Origin: JANNPJ01 sp965200525
GTDB taxonomy: Bacteria; Actinomycetota; Actinomycetes; Actinomycetales; Kineosporiaceae
DNA: 64,000 bases
Assembly: GCA_965200525.1 (NCBI GenBank)
Contig: OZ241368.1
Location: 5,704,001-5,768,000, forward strand
Direction of reading: 5' to 3'
In this document: positions 41,494 to 49,437 of the stretch, one piece after another
Numbering within the stretch: position 1 is the first letter of the stretch
Layout: every line of letters begins with the position of its first letter
Program-made: the position numbers and the translations under genes
The notes under the pieces: model-generated
The model's input: only the letters and a program-made list of their open reading frames with translations
Databases searched by the model: none
Told to the model about the DNA's origin: nothing

Positions 41494-43732
41494 TCAGACC
41501 ACCGGCACCGGCTCCGGCTCCGAAGGGCGGCTCGCCGGCAGGTGGACTTCCGGCCGGCCCTCGATGTGCAGCTCCGGCAGGAGCCGCCCGAGCCCCGCGG
41601 GCAGCCACCAGTTGGCCCGGCCGAGGATGTGCATGACCGCCGGCACCAGCAGCAGCCGGACGATCGTCGCGTCGATCAGGATGGCCGCGGCCATGCCCAC
41701 CCCGATCACCTTGAGGATGACGTCCGGGCTCGGCACGAACGCGGTGAACACCGCGATCATGATCAGCGCCGCCGCGGTGATCACCCGGCCGGTGCCGGCC
41801 AGGCCGTTGGTGACCGCCCGGCGGTTGTCCTCGGTGTGGGTCCAGGTCTCGCGCATCCGGCTGACCAGGAAGACCTCGTAGTCCATGGACAGCCCGAACA
41901 GGACGGCGAACATCAGGACCGGGATGAACGCCGGCAGGGGAGTGGGACTGTCGATGCCGATCAGCCGGCCGGCCCAGCCGCCTTGCAGCACCAGCGCGAC
42001 CACTCCGTACGCGGCGGCCACCGAGAGCAGGTTCATCACGGCCGCCTTGACCGCGACCGCGACGCTGCGGAACGCGACCAGCAGCAACAGCATGGACAGG
42101 GCCACGACCCCGACGATCAGGTACGGGATCCGCCCGGCCAGGTCATTGGTGCTGTCGATCGACGTGGCCGTCACGCCGCCGACCCGTACGGTCAGCCCGG
42201 TGCCCTGGACGGCGGTCGGGACGGTGTCGTCCCGTAGCCGTTTCACCAGTTCCCCGGTCGCGTCGTCCTGTGGGCCGGTGGTCGGGACGACGGTCATCAC
42301 GGCCGTGTCGCCGGCCGCGTTGAGCTGTGGCGGGCTCACCCGGGCGACGCCGCCGGCCGCCGTCAGAGCCGCCCGCAGCGGGGTCAGGGAGTCCGCCTCG
42401 CCGCCGGGAACCTCGGCCACGATCAGCAGGGGCCCGTTGGCTCCGGGCCCGAAACCGGCCGCGGCCAGGTCGTAGCCCTGTCGGCTGATGGTGTCGGGCT
42501 TGTTGTTGCCGGCGTCCGGGAATCCGAACCGGACGTTGAGGAACGGCGAGGCGATCAGCAGCAGCACAGCCACGCCGAGCAGCACGGCCAGGTAGCGGAA
42601 CCGCTCGACCGACCGGCTCCAGCCCCGCCAGAAGCGGCTCGGGTCGACGTGTCCTTCGGCCGTGACCGTCGCAGTGGCGGCGCGGCCCAGGGGCAGGCGG
42701 AGGCGGTCGACGAACCGGCCGAGGTAGCCGAGCAGGGCCGGGAACAGGGTCACGGTGGCGAACAGGACGATCAGCACGCCCCCCGATGGTGACCAGCGCC
42801 GCCCCCCGCATGTAGGGCACGCCCATGGCGAACAGGCCGAGCATGCTGACCACGACCGTGCTGCCGGCCACCACGACCGACCGGCCGGCGGTGTCGAGCG
42901 TGGCCACGGTGGCCGCCTCGGGCTCGAGCCCGGCGGCTCGCCACTCCCGGAACCGGGTGACCATCAGCAGCGCGTAGTCGATGCCGATGCCGATGCCCAT
43001 CATGGCCGCCAGTGAGGTGGACCAGTCCGGGGCGTCGACCACGCGGATCAGCAGGCCGGTCAGTGCGCTGCTGACGGCCAGGCCGGCGACGGCCACGATG
43101 ATCGGCAGGCCGGCCGCCACCACGGAGCCGAAGGTCAGCAGCAGGATGATCGCGGCTGCGGCCAGGCCCAGCCCTTCGGAGCCGACCGAGCCCTGCTCGG
43201 CCGCGATGATGTTCGGCCCGGACAGGCCGACCCGGACGCCGGCGGTGCGGTGGGCCTCGGCGATGTCGATCATCTTCGAGCTGTCGGTCTTCGGCACATC
43301 GATGGGATTGACCAGGTCGAGCCGGGCGTGCGCGATCAGGGTGCGGCCGTCGGCCGAGATCGCGCCCGGCGTGGTGTACGGGTCGTCGGTCCCGGTCACG
43401 TGCGGGACGGTCCGCAGCTGCGCCAGCAGGCGGGTGACGTCGGCCCGGTCTCCGGCCACCCCCGCGTCGGCCTGGACGACCACGCTCACGGCGGCATCCG
43501 ACTGGGCCGGGAAGCGTTGCTCCAGCAGGCGCTGGGCCTGCTGGGAGTCGGAGCCAGGAGCCGAGTAGTCGGCCGTGAACTTGCCGCCGAAGGCGGCCGA
43601 AAGGCCCACCGTCACCAGCAGGGTGGCCAGCCAGATCAGGACGACGGTGCCGCGCCAGCGGTAGGCCACGGCCCCCAGTCGGCCCAGCGGGCCCACCGAC
43701 GGGGTGGGACGGTCGTCGGTGCGCGTCGTCAT
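41494..43732 (-). pseudogene. MMPL-family exporter with a single-base frameshift
   Basis: An RND/MMPL transporter split over two frames. The upstream frame (start ATG 43732) has TM1, the large periplasmic domain and TMs 2-6, with GIGIGIDYALLMVTRFRE. It runs out of family similarity after MRGAALVTIGG near 42780. The other frame picks up exactly there (VLIVLFATVTLFPALLGYLG) and continues through the second half, including LFGLSMDYEVFLVSRMRE, to 41494. The junction is a run of six C (42779-42784 on the plus strand) where five would restore a full-length protein of about 745 residues. It is divergent from TetR. Whether this is a sequencing error, a phase-variable tract or real inactivation cannot be told. 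Confidence 0.85.
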
Positions 43733-43773
43733 GACTTCCTCACGAGGTTCGGGCGGGTACGCTAAGTGGAGCT

Positions 43774-43797
43774 TTCCTCCGGAACTATATGGAGGAA
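43774..43797. promoter_or_regulatory. TetR operator candidate between MMPL and TetR genes
   Basis: TTCCTCC (43774-43780) and GGAGGAA (43791-43797) form a perfect inverted repeat with a 10-bp AT-rich centre (GGAACTATAT). It lies between the divergent regulator and exporter starts. Confidence 0.65.
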
Positions 43798-43845
43798 TAT
43801 TCCGTTTAGCAACGCGGTCTTCCCCCGGGAACGAAAGGCGCAGCG

Positions 43846-44493
43846 ATGAGCACCGACTCGACCGACTCGACCTCGGGTTCGCCGGCGGCGACCGAGGGCC
43901 GTCCGCTGCGCGCCGACGCCCGACGCAAGCGGGACGCCATTCTGGCCGCCGCGGTCGACGTGTTCGCCGACCGCGGCGTGGACATCGCCCTGGACGAGGT
44001 CGCCCGCCGGGCCGGTGTCGGCATCGCCACCCTCTACCGGCACTTCCCGACCCGCGAGGCGCTGATCGCCGGGGCCTACCTGCGCGAGATCGACGACCTG
44101 TGCGACGGCGTCGACGATCTCCTGCAGACCGAGTCGCCGGACCGTGCGATGCTGCTCTGGATGCAGCGCTTCGTGGGCTACGTCGCCGGCAAGCCCGGGA
44201 TGGCCCAGGCGCTGAAGTCGATCGTGCAGGCCACCGACGCCGCCGGGCTGCAGGTCAGTCACGACAAGGTCGACGCCGCGATCGATCGGCTGGTCCGCGC
44301 CGGGACGACGGCCGGAGTGTTCCGCCCCGGCGCGGAAGCCGTGCCGCTGGCCAACGCCCTGAGCGGGATCTGCCTGGCCAACAGTGAGCCCGGCAGCGAG
44401 CAGCGGGCCGACCTGCTGGTGGAGCTGATGGTCGACGGCCTGCGGTTCGGGGCGCCGGTGGATCGGGACGTCAGCCCAGCGGCAGGCTTCTGA
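43846..44493 (+). CDS. TetR-family regulator
   Basis: A 215-residue repressor. The helix-turn-helix lies at about 45-75 (ALDEVARRAGVGIATLYRHFPTREALI) after the AILAAAVDVFADRG helix; residues 90-205 are the ligand and dimer domain. The first 25 residues are a Ser/Thr/Asp repeat (TDSTDSTSG). It is divergent from the MMPL exporter with a palindrome between them, so it presumably represses that exporter. The 3' end overlaps the remnant of an SMP-30-like gene, so the last residues may be recent. Confidence 0.92.
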   Translation: MSTDSTDSTSGSPAATEGRPLRADARRKRDAILAAAVDVFADRGVDIALDEVARRAGVGIATLYRHFPTREALIAGAYLREIDDLCDGVDDLLQTESPDRAMLLWMQRFVGYVAGKPGMAQALKSIVQATDAAGLQVSHDKVDAAIDRLVRAGTTAGVFRPGAEAVPLANALSGICLANSEPGSEQRADLLVELMVDGLRFGAPVDRDVSPAAGF

Positions 44494-45087
44494 GCCACGT
44501 AGTCGGGCAGGCGGTACGCCACCTGCAGGACTTCGTGCTTTCCGGGGGCGCCGGCCTGCACCTCGGCGGCCGGGATTCGGTAGACCACGGCTCGGAAGGA
44601 GTCGGTGATGTAGACGTCCCCGTCGGGGGCGACGGCCGCGTCGTTGACGAGGGTCGGCGCACCCGGGTCGGGACGGTGTAGCTCGAGACGAGCGCACCGG
44701 CGGTGGTGTAGACGAAGAAGCGCCCGGTGAAGCCGCCGGCAACCAGGAGGCGGTGGCCGCTGATCTTGATGCCCACAGCCTGGGTCCGGCCGTCCTGGCC
44801 GCCCGGCGGGAAGGGGGTCAGGGTTCTCGCAGTCGGGCGCCCGCGGTAGACCGTGCCGTCCGAGATGCTGGTGGTGTAGATGGCATGCTCGTCCGCCGCA
44901 ACGCTCTCGGGGAACGCGTTGCTGCCGTTGACCGTGATCGTGTCGCCGCGTCCCGTTGGTCACCGGCCGGCGCGGCGGCGGCCGGAAGGGCAAGGCCGAC
45001 CAGGGCCGCGGCCATCGCCGGGACGGTGAACAGGGTGCGCCGCGACGGGACGGAAGCGGTGGGGCGAGTGAGCCTGGGCCTGCGCAT
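44471..45087 (-). pseudogene. truncated, frameshifted SMP-30/gluconolactonase-like secreted protein
   Basis: Three frames give consecutive parts of one beta-propeller. Frame one has a signal peptide (RTLFTVPAMAAALVGLALPAAAAPAG). The next has ITVNGSNAFPESVAADEHAIYTT and on to GFTGRFFVYTTAGALVSSYTVP. The third has LVNDAAVAPDGDVYITDSFRAVVYRIPAAEVQAG and stops at VAQKPAAG. About half of the expected propeller is missing. Two frameshifts lie near 44950 and 44670. The ATG at 45087 overlaps the stop of the QorB-like gene (TGATG), so the genes were once translationally coupled. Confidence 0.8.
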
Positions 45088-45953
45088 CACGCGGGACCGC
45101 CGTCCAGGGCGGCCCGCACGGCCTCGCGATGGGTCATGGCCGGGCGACCGATCAGACGCGAAAGGTCGTCGCTGTCGGTGCGGCGCTCGCCTCGAGCCAC
45201 GCCGGCGTCGGCATCGGCCAGCACCTCGGCCAGTTCGGCCGGGAGTCCGGCTCCGGTCAGCGCCTCGACGAATGCGTCCGCCGGCAGGTCCTGGTACGTG
45301 ATGGACGCGCCGAGCTCCGCACCGATCGTGGCGGCCAGCTCGGGCAACGTGAAGGCCTCGCCGCCCAGTTCGTAGGTTGCGCCCTCGTGGCCGCCCTGGG
45401 TCAGCACGGCTGCGGCCGCATCGGCGTAGTCGCGTCGGCCGGCCGCACTGTGGGCGCCGTCTCCCGCGCTGCCGAGCAGCGCGCCGAACTGGCGGATCAG
45501 GGGGAGCTGGCCGGTGTAGTTCTCCAGGTACCAGCCGTTGCGCAGGATGACGAACGGGACGCCGCTCTCGCGCAGGTACTCCTCGGTGCGGAAGTGCTCC
45601 ACCGCAAGCCGGGCCCGCGCCGTGTCGGCGTTCAGCATGCTGGTGTAGACGAGCTGCTTGACGCCGCCGTCGCGGGCCGCGTCAATCACCCGGCGATGAT
45701 GAGCGTCCCGCTCGTCCAGGGTGGTGGTCGACACCAGCAGGAGCCGTTCGGCTCCCGCGACCGCCGCTTCCAGCTGCGCCGGGTCGGCGAAGTCCACCCG
45801 ACGCGTGGTGACGCCGGTTCCGGCGAGCTGTTGCAGCTTTTCGACGTCCCGACCGGTCGCGACGATCTCGTCGGCGGGGGTGCCTGCGGCGAGCAGGCTC
45901 TCCACCACAAGACGCCCGAGTTGTCCGGTCGCTCCGGTGATGACAATTGACAT
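45087..45953 (-). CDS. NAD(P)-binding NmrA/QorB-like quinone oxidoreductase
   Basis: A 288-residue atypical SDR. It starts MSIVITGATGQLGRLVVESL, with the Rossmann GATGQLG motif, followed by AERLLLVSTTTLDERDAHHRRVIDAARDGGV and YTSMLN, as in QorB-type NADPH:quinone reductases. The C-terminal part recognises the substrate. ATG 45953 has GAGGAA upstream. It is divergent from a MerR regulator whose operator candidate lies in between, so induction by a redox or quinone stress is plausible. Confidence 0.9.
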   Translation of the reverse strand: MSIVITGATGQLGRLVVESLLAAGTPADEIVATGRDVEKLQQLAGTGVTTRRVDFADPAQLEAAVAGAERLLLVSTTTLDERDAHHRRVIDAARDGGVKQLVYTSMLNADTARARLAVEHFRTEEYLRESGVPFVILRNGWYLENYTGQLPLIRQFGALLGSAGDGAHSAAGRRDYADAAAAVLTQGGHEGATYELGGEAFTLPELAATIGAELGASITYQDLPADAFVEALTGAGLPAELAEVLADADAGVARGERRTDSDDLSRLIGRPAMTHREAVRAALDGGPA

Positions 45954-46032
45954 GTCCGGGTTCCTCTTTCGTTGACGGGGCTGTTCGGCCGGCCGGGACT
46001 GCCGTCTCCGTTGGCCACGAGCTACGCTAAAA

Positions 46033-46052
46033 CCTGACGTCGACGTGAGAGG
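46033..46052. promoter_or_regulatory. MerR operator candidate
   Basis: CCTGACGTCGACGTGAGAGG is an imperfect 20-bp palindrome (CTGACGT/ACGTGAG core) in the 156-bp divergent region between the QorB-like and MerR genes. MerR proteins bind such dyads in overlong spacers; a -35/-10 pair was not firmly placed. Confidence 0.5.
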
Positions 46053-46109
46053 CAAGTCCTGTGTCGCAGCTCACATTGCCGGATCAGGGCAGAGGAAGGG
46101 GTGGCAGAC

Positions 46110-46529
46110 ATGCGCATCGGTGAGCTCGCGCGACGCAGCGGTGTCAGTGTCCGGGCGTTGCGCTACTACGAGGAGCAGGGTCTGATCACGAGCGAACGCA
46201 GCCCGAGCGGGCAGCGCCACTTTCAGGAGCAGGACGTCGAGCGGATCCGGTTCCTGCAGCGCCTGTTCGGCGCGGGACTGTCCAGCCGCACCATTCGGGA
46301 CCTGCTGCCCTGCGTGGACGCGCCGAGTTTCGAGCAGTCCCTGGTCGCCCTCGAGCGAATGGCCCAGGAACGCGAAAAGCTCTCGTCGCACATCACCGAC
46401 CTGATCAACGCCCGCGACGCCCTCGACGCCGCGATGGACCGAGCTCGCCGGGCCCAACCGGCCGAATCCAGCCGGCCCGCCGAGGAACGGCGGCCGGCCC
46501 GGGTGCTCGCCGCGCCCGTGATGCGGTAG
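46110..46529 (+). CDS. MerR-family regulator
   Basis: A 139-residue regulator. The N-terminal winged helix is canonical (MRIGELARRSGVSVRALRYYEEQGLI, residues 1-26, then SGQRHF), followed by a long dimerisation helix (about 75-115) and a Pro/Arg-rich end. One Cys (LLPCVDAP) lies near residue 70, so a metal or thiol sensor is not strongly supported. ATG 46110 is chosen over GTG 46101. It is divergent from the QorB-like gene and is probably its activator. Confidence 0.92.
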   Translation: MRIGELARRSGVSVRALRYYEEQGLITSERSPSGQRHFQEQDVERIRFLQRLFGAGLSSRTIRDLLPCVDAPSFEQSLVALERMAQEREKLSSHITDLINARDALDAAMDRARRAQPAESSRPAEERRPARVLAAPVMR

Positions 46530-46583
46530 GCGCGCTGTGGCTCCAGATGCGTAGTCACGTCGTTGGCCACTCAGACGATCGAA

Positions 46584-46613
46584 AGGCCAGCTCCCGGTTC
46601 AGGGAACTGGCCT
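46584..46613 (-). terminator. terminator of the tRNA-Gly-Cys-Val operon
   Basis: On the minus strand, arms of 12 bases (AGGCCAGTTCCC with GGGAGCTGGCCT) pair around TGAACC, with one G-U pair, followed by TTTCG. It lies 18 bp after the tRNA-Val 3' end. Confidence 0.8.
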
Positions 46614-46630
46614 CTTGACCTGGTGGAACA

Positions 46631-46705
46631 TGGTGGGCGATACAAGGATTGAACTTGTGACCTCTTCCGTGTCAAGGAAGCGCTCTCCCACTGAGCTAAT
46701 CGCCC
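46631..46705 (-). tRNA. tRNA-Val(GAC)
   Basis: 75-nt cloverleaf including an encoded CCA: acceptor GGGCGAT/ATCGCCC, anticodon stem-loop CTTCC-TTGACAC-GGAAG with anticodon GAC, T-arm ACAAG-TTCAATC-CTTGT, discriminator A. Confidence 0.97.
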
Positions 46706-46731
46706 GCTGGCACTGCTCGTGCCGTCTAACG

Positions 46732-46802
46732 AGGTGGAGACGGGATTCGAACCCGTGTAGACGGCTTTGCAGGCCGTTGCCTCGCCTCTCGGCCACTCCA
46801 CC
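46732..46802 (-). tRNA. tRNA-Cys(GCA)
   Basis: 71-nt cloverleaf: acceptor GGTGGAG/CTCCACC with discriminator U (a Cys identity element), anticodon loop CTGCAAA between ACGGC and GCCGT giving GCA, T-arm CGGG-TTCGAATC-CCG. CCA is not encoded. Confidence 0.96.
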
Positions 46803-46821
46803 GCGAGGTTGTGGACCTCCG

Positions 46822-46893
46822 AGCGGACGACGGGATTCGAACCCGCGACCCTCACCTTGGCAAGGTGATGCTCTACCACTGAGCCACGTCCGC
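46822..46893 (-). tRNA. tRNA-Gly(GCC)
   Basis: 72-nt cloverleaf: acceptor GCGGACG/CGTCCGC, anticodon loop TTGCCAA between CACC and GGTG giving GCC, T-loop TTCGAATC, discriminator U. CCA is not encoded. First gene of the three-tRNA transcript. Confidence 0.96.
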
Positions 46894-47020
46894 ATGATCA
46901 GTGAACGATCCGACCGAAGCCGCTTCGCTCACCGTGCGAGTGAACATTAGCCGACCGCAGCCGAGCGGGTCCAACCGGCTGCCTGCGTGGCGTGCCGTGA
47001 CCGGTCGGTACCTTGCTCGC

Positions 47021-48214
47021 GTGGGCCATTCCGGGACGCCGTCCCCTTCCTTCGAAGCTGCGGGCGGGGCTGCGGGCGGCGAGGGGTCGGCCTGGTTCGC
47101 GGGGCTGCGAGCCCGCCGGCCGGTCGAGGCCACCGACGACCCGGCCGCGCTCGAGGGCGGCGGCTGGTGGGCGGTCCTGGTCACCTTCGAGGGCGAGCGC
47201 CGGTTCTGGCGCTTCGAGCAGGTGGACGCCGAGGCCCAGCCGGGCCGGTCAGTCCCGCCCGGCGGGCCGCTGGTGGCGCCGTCCCCGGTGGGGGAGCCGG
47301 GGCCGGCGACGGAGGGCGCTGATGGCTGGCGAGGCCCGGAGCCGGGCGCCTGGCGCTCCAGCCTCGACCGGGCCGGCTACCTGGCCGGGGTACGGCAGAT
47401 CCGGGACCGGATCCAGGACGGGGACGTCTACCAGGTGAACCTCTGCCGGGTCCTGACCGCGGCGCTGCCGGACGGCGGCCGGTACAGCGACCCGTGGCTG
47501 CTGGCCCGGCGACTGGCGGCCGGCAATCCGGCTCCCTACGCGGGTGTGATCGATGTGCCCGCGCTCGGCGGGCTGCCGGCCACCCGGCTGGTGAGTGCCT
47601 CACCGGAGCTCTACCTGGCTCGGGAGGGCGAGACGATCACGTCGGGGCCGATCAAGGGCACCGGCGCGACCGAGGCCGACCTGCTGCCCAAGGACGTGGC
47701 CGAGAACGTGATGATCGTTGATCTGGTGCGCAACGACCTGCAGCGGGTAAGCCGGCCCGGCACGGTCGAGGTGCCCGCTCTGCTGACCGTCGAGCGTCAC
47801 CCCGGGCTGGTGCACCTGGTCTCGACCGTCCGGGGGCGGTTGCGCCCGGGCGCAGGCTGGGCCGACATCTTCGCGGCCACGCTGCCGGCCGGTTCGGTCT
47901 CCGGAGCCCCGAAGAGCTCCGCGCTCCGGGCGATCAGTGACCTGGAGCCGGTGGCCCGGGGGCCCTACTGCGGCGCCATCGGGTTCGTGGACGCCGACCG
48001 GGGCCGGGGGCGGCTCGCGGTCGGCATCCGGACCTTCTGGTGGCAGATCGACCAGCTGGCCTTCGGCACCGGAGCCGGAATCACCTGGGATTCCGATCCG
48101 GAGCGCGAATGGGCCGAGACCGAGCTGAAGGCGGCCAGGCTGGTCGGCCTGGCCAGCAGTCAGCCCGGCGATCAGGTCAGGAGTCGGGCCACCGCGGCGT
48201 CGAGATCCAGGTAG
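47021..48214 (+). CDS. pabB: aminodeoxychorismate synthase component I-like (chorismate-utilising) PabB
   Basis: Adds ammonia to chorismate for p-aminobenzoate (folate) synthesis. The protein is about 397 residues. The chorismate-binding domain has DRIQDGDVYQVNLCR, SASPELYL, PIKGT (PabB-type Lys instead of TrpE PIAGT), DLVRNDLQRVSRPGTVEV, SVSGAPK and the final GAGITWDSDPEREWAETELKA. The N-terminal half is shorter and Gly/Pro-rich. GTG 47021 is used; GTG 46997 or 46901 are alternatives. No pabA or pabC is linked. The last 43 bp overlap the convergent ssgB-like gene. Confidence 0.88.
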   Translation: MGHSGTPSPSFEAAGGAAGGEGSAWFAGLRARRPVEATDDPAALEGGGWWAVLVTFEGERRFWRFEQVDAEAQPGRSVPPGGPLVAPSPVGEPGPATEGADGWRGPEPGAWRSSLDRAGYLAGVRQIRDRIQDGDVYQVNLCRVLTAALPDGGRYSDPWLLARRLAAGNPAPYAGVIDVPALGGLPATRLVSASPELYLAREGETITSGPIKGTGATEADLLPKDVAENVMIVDLVRNDLQRVSRPGTVEVPALLTVERHPGLVHLVSTVRGRLRPGAGWADIFAATLPAGSVSGAPKSSALRAISDLEPVARGPYCGAIGFVDADRGRGRLAVGIRTFWWQIDQLAFGTGAGITWDSDPEREWAETELKAARLVGLASSQPGDQVRSRATAASRSR

Positions 48215-48582
48215 AGGCTCTCCTCGCCGTCCGGCACCACGGCCGCCGTCCGGTCCAGGAAGGTGCGCACGTCCTCTGCCGACGCCTCCAGCACGGCTTG
48301 GCCGTCGGGAGAGGTCAGCGAGATCATCACCAGCTCCCGGCCGGTGCCCCAGGACGGCCAGACGTGAACGTCTCCGTCACCGATCGGGGTGGCCAGCCCG
48401 GTGCGCAGCAAGTCGCGGGCGAAGACCCACTCGACCTCCATGCCGTCACCAGAAAAAACGGCACGAACTGCATACGGGTCAGCGGCGCCATAGCGAAGGC
48501 TGACCGGTAGTGGCACAGCGTCGGCGTCCGCGACCACCAGACGCAGCTGTACTGACGCCTCGACGTCTACTTGCGGCTGCAT
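48172..48582 (-). CDS. ssgB: SsgA-family sporulation/cell-division regulator (SsgB-like)
   Basis: A 136-residue SsgA-like protein. In streptomycetes, SsgB recruits FtsZ to sporulation septa; SsgA-like proteins are confined to morphologically complex actinomycetes and close kin. It shows VSLRYGAADPYAVRAVF, VEWVFARDLL, GDVHVWPSWG and LTSPDGQAVLEASAEDVRTFLDRT, the conserved body of the family. A TIGR02611 gene is next door, as with Streptomyces ssgB. ATG 48582 follows GAGGGAG. A perfect 12-bp palindrome GTGACGCGTCAC (48626-48637) lies 44-55 bp upstream. Assignment to SsgB rather than another SALP is by synteny. Confidence 0.85.
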   Translation of the reverse strand: MQPQVDVEASVQLRLVVADADAVPLPVSLRYGAADPYAVRAVFSGDGMEVEWVFARDLLRTGLATPIGDGDVHVWPSWGTGRELVMISLTSPDGQAVLEASAEDVRTFLDRTAAVVPDGEESLYLDLDAAVARLLT

Positions 48583-48808
48583 CGATCTCCCTCATCTCGC
48601 CCCGCTCGGCTTTGCTGAACTCTAAGTGACGCGTCACCGTTTCGGGGGGCACACAGGTGGCCTACGTCGGCATCTTTCCCCCTCTGGGCCCAGCTGAAAC
48701 CCGCCGGACGGGTGGTGATCTGAATTAGTCGCCGTTGATCTTCATCCGAGCGGCCCTCAAGAACACCCTCCGCAATCACGATCGCCGCCTCGGTCATACG
48801 ATTGACCC

Positions 48809-49306
48809 GTGACCGGTACCGGTGAAGAGCAGTCCGAGACCTCCGACGAAACCAACAGTGACCAGCGCGCAAAAGCCTCAAATCAGAATGATTCTGGCGC
48901 ATCTCCTGCGGTTTTGGCTCATCGCTTCGAAACCTGGCGGGATTCCGTCCGAGCTCGTCCCGTGGCGAATCGGGCATATCGGGTCGGGGTCGGAGTGGTC
49001 GGTGGCGCCATCGTGATCGGCGGCCTTGCTCTCGTTCCGTTACCGGGGCCGGGGTGGGTGATCGTCTTTCTCGGTCTCGCCGTTCTGGCGACCGAATTCG
49101 TCTGGGCTGACCGGTTGGAGACATTCGCCCGAAATCAGGTGAAGGCCTGGACCGCCTGGCTCGGGGGGCAAGCTCTCTGGGTTCGGATCGCGTTCGGATT
49201 GGGCACGGCGATCGTCGTTCTCGGCGCCCTTTACGGGCTGTTCGCCATCGTCGGAGCACCTGGATGGCTTCCGGACTCCTGGGTCGACCGCGTGCCGGGC
49301 TGGTAA
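48809..49306 (+). CDS. TIGR02611-family membrane protein (PGPGW motif)
   Basis: A 165-residue protein. A charged, low-complexity N-terminus (about 1-45) precedes two or three hydrophobic helices (about 58-80, 83-98, 125-150) with the family motif PLPGPGW near residue 78. This small family of putative transmembrane proteins has no known function. GTG 48809 is the likely start. Divergent from the SsgB-like gene across 226 bp that hold only the GTGACGCGTCAC palindrome. Confidence 0.88.
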   Translation: MTGTGEEQSETSDETNSDQRAKASNQNDSGASPAVLAHRFETWRDSVRARPVANRAYRVGVGVVGGAIVIGGLALVPLPGPGWVIVFLGLAVLATEFVWADRLETFARNQVKAWTAWLGGQALWVRIAFGLGTAIVVLGALYGLFAIVGAPGWLPDSWVDRVPGW

Positions 49307-49437
49307 ATCGTTGAGCATTACAGGATCGCCCGAAAGAAACCGTCTAATCAGGACAGCAGTTGCCATTCTGGCCGAGTAATAGCGACCTCGTTCTTGATCG
49401 CACCGTAATACGGCCGGAACCGGTACCGGTGGCGGCC

